This document shows, piece after piece, positions 57,848 to 64,000 of a DNA stretch of 64,000 nt (position 1 is its first letter; every line of letters starts with the position of its first letter). Under the pieces are notes generated by a model. The model saw only the letters and a program-made list of their open reading frames with translations, was not told the origin of the DNA and searched no databases. The DNA is taken from contig CM073324.1 in NCBI GenBank assembly GCA_037043015.1, positions 4,829,413 through 4,893,412 on the forward strand, written 5' to 3'. The DNA comes from Bryum argenteum. Taxonomy: Eukaryota; Streptophyta; Bryopsida; Bryales; Bryaceae. The translations under genes and the position numbers were made by a program.

Positions 57848-59212
57848 CATTTCTGTTTAGTATTTGATCTTGTTTTCTTTTTTTTATTTGATTTTTTTTT
57901 TTTATTTTTTCTAGTTTTTTTTCTTTTCTTTTCCTTTTCTATTTTCTTTTACTTTCTATGATTTGCTCTATATTTGCATTGGGAAGTTGCATCTTCATGT
58001 TATTTAGTATGGATAAATAACATGCATGTAGTATTCATAAAATATTTCAAGGAACCGTTTATTTCAAATTTTAGTTTACTTTTGTGTTGTGAGATTCCCA
58101 AGTCTGTATGGCTCTAATTTACTCAAATCTGATGATATTGACTTGAAATTTTTTGGGAGCGCCGGTGGCACAATATTAATAGCACCTTCGATGATTTTCG
58201 ATTTTTTAGAAACAAAATAGATTTTCCATAAATATGACATTTTATAGTGAATTAAAATCATGTAGACAACCTCGTATTATAATCTACTCTCATTTGTATT
58301 ATCAAACCAAAATATACATTTTTACATTACCAAAAATTAAAAGGGGATTCTCTACGTTTTTTTGTCAAACGCTACGCAAGTAAAGGAATGTCCTAGGTCT
58401 TGCTTTAGTAATGTTCTTACAAAAATAAGTAAAGTTATTGTATTGATGAAAAACTTTGTTTACTATTTCAAGTATTTAAAATTGGAAAAATTGCTAGAGC
58501 AAGTACCAAGATGTTGTTTTGCTTGGACAACATTTCCAAAAAACCTTGCAAATCCCTAGTAGTGTTCTAGTAGTTTTCTTTATAAATTTCCATACGTGAT
58601 TACAAGCTTTGAGGTACAAGGGGCATGCACATATTATACTAATAATAATTTATGCTTAGAATAAAAGATCTTGACAAATATGTAATTTTATCTCTTACGA
58701 CATAATGATATTTCCATATGCGAGACATATAGAGTGTATGTCATACACTATACAAAGTTTACTAGTTTTATTTTTAAAGATTGTGGCATGTGTAACACCC
58801 TTATTGGGTATTTGGAATTTAATTGGCTTCGAGTAGTAAAACATACCTCACGTTTTAAGTCTCTCAAAATAGAGCTACCTTCATATATTGCATGCTATAC
58901 GTTCATATGCTTTTCTTCAACTTTGTAACTTGTAGCAAAAAACCTATACGTGATTTGGAGTCCATCCCAATCCAAATCTCCCAATATTGAATGCTATCAA
59001 AAAGTTTCGGGTCTCTTAATGAATTTAGGTTGTCATCCAAAGTGTCCAACTAGGATCTCATAGGTATTACATCAATTTGTGGTTCAAAATCAAGTGAACT
59101 TGATGGTTTGGACATTATTAGTAGAGTTTGAAAAACAATGCTTACCTTGAGATTTCTAAGCTTCACATTATGAATGACATAGTGTTTGTGGGTTTCTTGT
59201 AGGTAGATAAAA
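57848..59212. other. AT-rich intergenic, no gene seen
   Basis: Upstream flank of the plus-strand DUF7869-like gene, with no clear motifs. Confidence 0.55.
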
Positions 59213-62200
59213 ATGGAGAATTTGGGTTTTGGAAGTCCGGTTGTTGGGTATCAAAATGTAGCACCTCCCACAACAAGAACAAATACGGTGGGTAGAAGAC
59301 TTGTACGTAGTCTTGCGACAGACTTTGACAGACAAACTCTTCGAGAGCAACGGAACTTGAGTACGCCAGATGGAGTTGTAGAGCTTCTTATAGAGGACGA
59401 CGTATTGGTAGGGCAAGGATTCGTAGATCAAACCTACAAACCAGGGATGGAATTACATTATTTGAAATTAACTCCGGACGAGGTTGCAGTGTGTGTAACG
59501 GAAGTCTTTCAAGGTTCACTTTGGGTTGGTGAAGTTGTTGGAGAACGCCTTGAACAATGTGTAGGTTTGGTCATTCGTTGGAAGGCGTCAAACTTGCGAA
59601 AAAAATGTGGATTGCCACAGAGAAACATTGGTTTAGAGGAAAGGCAATCATTTACGTTTCAAAATGTGGGAACATATGCGTTTGATTTCGACGATGAAGT
59701 TAATCATGGAATGCCGATTCCGATGTCTGAAAGCAACCTAGTGGGCAGCAGTGTCAGGGAACGATCATTACCAGTGACACCGGAGTCACAATCTAGTGTT
59801 GGAGGTGTATTTGAACTTTTGAAGTGGAAGGACTGGTGGAAGGTAGACCTCGGAGAAAATATTCGATGCAAAACCGGAGGAGTCGACCAACAAGAGTACG
59901 GGAGAAGGGGGAATCAGCGCAAACAAAAGTGACAATTGAAAGCGTACGGGCAGCAAAGGTCACAGGAGGTTGTACATTAAATTGTTTGAAGCATGTGAAC
60001 GAGAGAGTAATTTTGGACAATCGGTACATGGCATGGGCACAAAAGTATGAGAGCAGAGCTACATGGATCATGCAAATGCTGAATTCATTTTACACACGAA
60101 CAAATACCAAACGGAAGGAAAAGTTTGACACCAAGCTGGATCATCATCGTGTATGCAACGCATGCTATGCTCGAGCATTAGGTTACTCCCAAAGGCGTTT
60201 CAAACAACTCAAGCAAGCACGATCACTATATGGAAAGGTAGTTGGCGTACATGGGAATAATGGTAAGCAGAAGGAGCAAGGGAAGATATCTGCAGCACGA
60301 GAAAGTTTTGCGGTGTTTGTCAATGAAGTGGGATGTACCCAACCGCATCGACAAGTGAAGAGAAGATCGGACGATGCAATATTGCCGTTGATACTATTGC
60401 CAATGAATACAACAAAAACTGATGTCTTTCATTATGTGAATGAGGAGGTGAAGAAGCTAGTTGATGGACATCCAATATCAATAAGTTCGTTTCACAAAAT
60501 GTGGAGGACAGACTTTCCCCACGTGCAAATTCCACCATTCTCAAGGTTTTCAAAGTGCTTTCATTGCTGGGAGTACAAATGTGGCATGGAATCCACAACG
60601 AATGAGGCGGCCAAGGCGTAAATCAAAAATTGTTTTTGGTACACATTTAAATCAAATGGAAGAGCGTCGAGATTATTGGATTTTCAAAAGGTCAGCTATC
60701 ATAACTCCAGATCTTTTCATGAGCATAATCGTAGATGGGATGGACCAAAATACAACAATGGTGCCAAAGATGAAGCAAACAATGAAAAACATTGAATGGC
60801 GGTTCGTGAAGACACACCTATGCGGAGTGCTTGTGCACGGGATTGGCCTCTATGCAGATGTATGGCTCGATGCACACCACAAGCACGATAGCAATCAAGT
60901 TGTTACCTCGTTGATGCATGTTATTACGGATGTGAAGAGGAGGAAAGGAATGTTGCCACCAACTTTACGAATTCAAGCGGATAATACGACGCGGGAGAAC
61001 AAGAACATATACATGTTCGCCTTGTGTGCTGCACTAGTGGGTATGGGGTTTTTTCAAGAGGTGGGGCTATGTTTTCTATTGGTTGGGCACACACACGAAG
61101 ATATAGACCAACGTTTTAGTACCATTTCAAATACGTTAAAGAGGAGCGACATTGATTCTATGAAGGAGTTACTATCACTAGTCGAGAGAGGAACCTCGTA
61201 TACCGAAGCGTATGTGAGTGCGAGGCATTTAGAGAATGTGAGGGATTGGAAGTCTTTCATCACTCCCCATTTGCTCGTAGGTGGCGATACTTTGATCGGC
61301 ATAACGTTCCCACATCACATGCGATTTTGCATGGTGGGTGGAATGCCTCGAGTCTGATCTAAGACTTTTCAGTAAAGATGCTTGGGTTCCAGCCGGATGG
61401 GCATCCATGTTTGAGATCAATGCCTACTAGAGCCGAGAAGCCAATGCTAGCTGAGGTATTTGGGGCTGATGCAAGGGAACTGAGGGCATTAGAAGATTTT
61501 GTGGCCTACAAGGAGAAGTGTGTAGAACGATTCCAAAACGTGGAGAAGAACTTGGAAGCCATTGATCAAGCAAAGTGGTTGGCGATTATTTGGAACACTT
61601 TCCGAACAAGATAGGAGCACGGCAACAAATGCCCCTTTTGGCCGGAAGACAATCAAAGCCCAAACAGAGCAACCGTAAATGCACCTGCAACTTCTATCGA
61701 AAATCAAGATGGAACGTTGGACACGAGCACGGTGGATCTTATAATGAGAACAATGCCTGATCCAGAACGAAGGCAATATTTTGGTCCTCGTAGGGAGAGA
61801 CCATCAGAAGAGGCTGCGACAAGAGTACCAACAAGACGTAGAACTTCAATACTAGAGTCGCATGTACTAATTACACCAGAGAACGGAGAAGCTCCGTTTA
61901 CCCATTTTTGTCCAGATGATGATGTGAAGGTTGGACACTTTGTAGCGCTGACGGTGGATCCCACGGAGGTTCAAGCAGGTGTACCGTTTTATATTGGAAA
62001 AGTTTTGGAATTTGGTCATGGAAGGTGGGCAACAAAAATGAAAGTAGTGTGGTACTAGCCGCAATGGAGGGGATCGCAAGAAATATCATCGGTTCTTGAT
62101 AGACAACGGTATTCGAATTGCATGGAGTCAAAGTGGGAGCCATCGGGTGAAAGACATGGATGGATGGAGAAAGAAGCATCGATTTATTCATGGGAGGATG

Positions 62201-62379
62201 AAACACAACATGCAAGAACCAAAGAACCGCAACAACTTTGTATTCCAATACACGGTGTTTCAACGGAGCGAAACATCAAAATTCCAACTTTTGCAAAACC
62301 ACACCTTCTAGCATACATTGCAATGCAAGTTGAATACATAGATAACGAACGCCTTCAAAATGATATAGAACGTTATTAG
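59213..62379 (+). pseudogene. DUF7869-like, probably transposase-derived gene, frameshifted
   Basis: Coding blocks lie in alternating frames: 59213-59932, then about 59850-60621, about 60620-61357 and 61378-62379. The last contains two in-frame TAG codons (about 61612 and 62056). Motifs include a cysteine pair CNACYA (about 60155), KCFHCWEYKCG (about 60555), IIVDGMDQ (about 60730), LRIQADNTTRENKN (about 60965) and LLVGHTHEDIDQRFSTIS (about 61080). The spaced D...D...HEDID pattern is that of DUF7869 proteins and suggests an RNase H-like (DDE-type) nuclease fold. A C-terminal VGHFVALTVD...PFYIGKVLEFG part resembles a chromatin-reader-like barrel. Shifts of single bases make it non-functional unless assembly errors are to blame. 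The family name is from memory. Confidence 0.65.
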
Positions 62380-62898
62380 TATAGAGATTAGGGAGAAATA
62401 AATATTTAGAGAAGAGAATGTGTACTTTTAGCAGTGTAAGTTTACTTTAGTGGTAATCATAAATTATGGTTGCTAACTAAAGGAGTTTTAGAAGTATTAG
62501 ATTTCTTATACATTACATGTCTTTTTTGTTACAAAGATGCGATAAAGTTTTGGATAACTTGGCCATTTATACCACTTGAAGGAGTCTAAAATCTGGGAAA
62601 TGAATGCTACACATGAAAATTTTCAAGATACATTGCATCCAATCATGAGGTTCAATAATTACCAGAAATGAATGTTTCTTTAGAATTTTGATATTAAAAT
62701 AGGATACGACATTCAAGGATGAAATGGTACACCTAATTTCACTAAATGCAATTTTCTGAACCATCCATTTGCAAGTGCATGATTCTACCCCCAAGTGCAA
62801 AAATTCCTAATTCTGTGTTAATAGGTGCTTTCACCATATAGATAACTTTCTCTTTCTTAGACCTTTTGTACACTAGTTGAAGGAGATTTTTTTTTTAA

Positions 62899-63366
62899 CC
62901 CCTATACCTCCCTACAATGTATAGATCATAATGTATTTGTACACAAGAACAATTGTGAAATTTCACTTTGGAGTGGAAATACTATCCACAGAATAATTGC
63001 AATCAATATCTCATCAACAAGCAAGTTGTTCAACTTCATCCCAAAAATACTCTTGAACAAAATAAAACATTAAAAAAACATTCTTAGATTCATGCGGCAT
63101 TCTTAAAACAATCATATTGGATGACATTAAAATATCTACAATAAAAACTAGACTTAAATTAGATTCCGACCCACTAAATAAAATTGGACTTCAATTGTGG
63201 ATATAGGAGAGATAGCTTCTCAAAGACCATACATTTCTTGGATCTAGTTTCTGGACCCATGGACGCTTAGGGGGAAAAAATATTGATTATGATTCTTGGT
63301 AATTCTTGGGTTTTAGTCAGAGTCCAATTGCATGGGTATACTCTCCAAAAATCTCATTACTATTCC

Positions 63367-63420
<54 letters not shown>

Positions 63421-63693
63421 AAATGCTTTGAATGCTTTTATTTGTTTAAAGATCCTTGGTGTAAAATTGCTCAAACTACAAGGAAAACTTCTTCTTTTAC
63501 TCAAGACCAAAAAGTCCAAACTCAACATTTTTTAAAAGATTCAACTGTAGGATCTTAAAGTTAACTTGACATATTGTTGACATGCCGAGTATTAAAAAAC
63601 AATGATTCTTCTCCATTTGTAAGATTACAACGATCAAAGTTGGCTCAATTGCGGGATCTCTTAAAACCCATTTCAAGTTTTAATATATAAGGG
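62899..63693. mobile_element. TTAA-bounded segment, family C relative
   Basis: TTAA (62895-62898) then CCCCTATACC; right end TATATAAGGG then TTAA (63694-63697). Ends match inverted in 7 of 10 bases. The right part (63540-63690) resembles 13230-13380 in the 13130 element (AAGTTAACTTGAC, GATCAAAGTTGGCT / GGTCAAAGGTGGCT). It contains a 51-base poly(T) at 63369-63419. Confidence 0.4.
63369..63419. repeat. poly(T) tract, 51 bases
   Basis: Uninterrupted T run, the third long poly(T) in the last 7 kb. Confidence 0.95.
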
Positions 63694-63712
63694 TTAAGAT
63701 TCCAAATTTAAT

Positions 63713-64000
63713 TTACATCAACTTTGACATCTGTTTAATCCAAGGACGCTTCAATACTTGTGTTGCATTTAACCTTTTATTGACATCCACTTCAAGCATT
63801 TTTAATATTAGGTCTTTTGCACCTGATAAAATGGTTGGCCATGGATGATTTTTGAACAACAGAAACCTATACTCAGATGAATATTCTTCATCCGACCACG
63901 GAAAATCTCCAAGCAATAGAATAACTAAGATAACCCCAACACTCCATATGTCTACATTTGGTCCATAGGCGCAATCATTGTACATTTCCGGAGCACTAAA
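63713..64000 (-). CDS. protein kinase 3' end (CDPK/CaMK-like), partial
   Basis: The open frame enters from the right edge of the window and stops at 63713. It reads SAPEMYN (activation-segment APE), then NVDIWSVGVILVILLLGDFPW (subdomain IX, calcium-dependent kinase style), GAKDLILKML, then R-L-N-A-T-Q-VL-RPWI (subdomain XI). Translation ends 10 residues after RPWI, so the autoinhibitory and EF-hand part of a typical CDPK is absent from this frame. It may lie in another exon, or the gene may be a SnRK/CaMK-type kinase or a truncated copy. Only the last 95 codons are visible. Confidence 0.75.
   Translation of the reverse strand, partial: FSAPEMYNDCAYGPNVDIWSVGVILVILLLGDFPWSDEEYSSEYRFLLFKNHPWPTILSGAKDLILKMLEVDVNKRLNATQVLKRPWIKQMSKLM

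Overview
This is nuclear DNA of a land plant. It has short GT-AG introns, AT-rich intergenic DNA, plant-type genes (pectin methylesterase, a PLAC8-family membrane protein, Raf-like kinases) and nested transposable elements. Two signs favour a non-seed plant with swimming sperm (bryophyte, lycophyte or fern), although the species cannot be fixed from the sequence. One is a four-exon gene for a PGYTGH-motif protein like the ciliary microtubule inner proteins (CIMIP2/FAM166). The other is a chromodomain Ty3 element of the self-priming kind; self-priming is known from fungal Tf1-type elements, and chromoviruses of fungal affinity are reported in mosses and lycophytes.

Layout. 1-3.8 kb: a microsatellite and a small single-pass membrane-protein gene. 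3.8-12.2 kb: a three-level nest, in which a 72-bp TTAA-flanked mini-element contains a roughly 0.94-kb piggyBac-like element with 13-bp terminal repeats, which in turn contains a 7.3-kb Ty3 chromovirus with apparently intact gag and pol. 13-14.9 kb: a small TTAA-bounded element, a 30-bp perfect hairpin in a GC island, and AT-rich DNA. 15-25 kb is the gene-rich part: CIMIP2-like gene (-), coiled-coil gene (+), pectinesterase (-), the mitochondrial complex I assembly factor INDH (+) and a PLAC8/DUF2985 protein (-), arranged as two divergent pairs plus one more gene. 25-28.6 kb: repeats and a decayed piggyBac transposase. 28.6-37.6 kb: a segmental duplication carrying two Raf-like kinase genes, separated by more TTAA elements. 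38.5 kb: an intronless TFIIA-gamma gene. 40.2-62.4 kb: a decayed pair of divergent genes, one unrecognised (-) and one with a DUF7869-like transposase-type domain (+). The unrecognised gene is split by an 11.9-kb Ty3 element with 1.6-kb LTRs. 62.9-64 kb: another TTAA-bounded element and the 3' end of a CDPK/CaMK-like kinase (-).

The host genes look functional: introns keep phase and motifs are intact. Most of the rest of the window is mobile DNA. The repeated theme is TTAA-targeting piggyBac-type elements, several inserted into one another's ends, with a transposase relic of the same superfamily in the window. The best candidate for something undescribed is the large two-gene decayed unit at 40.2-62.4 kb.
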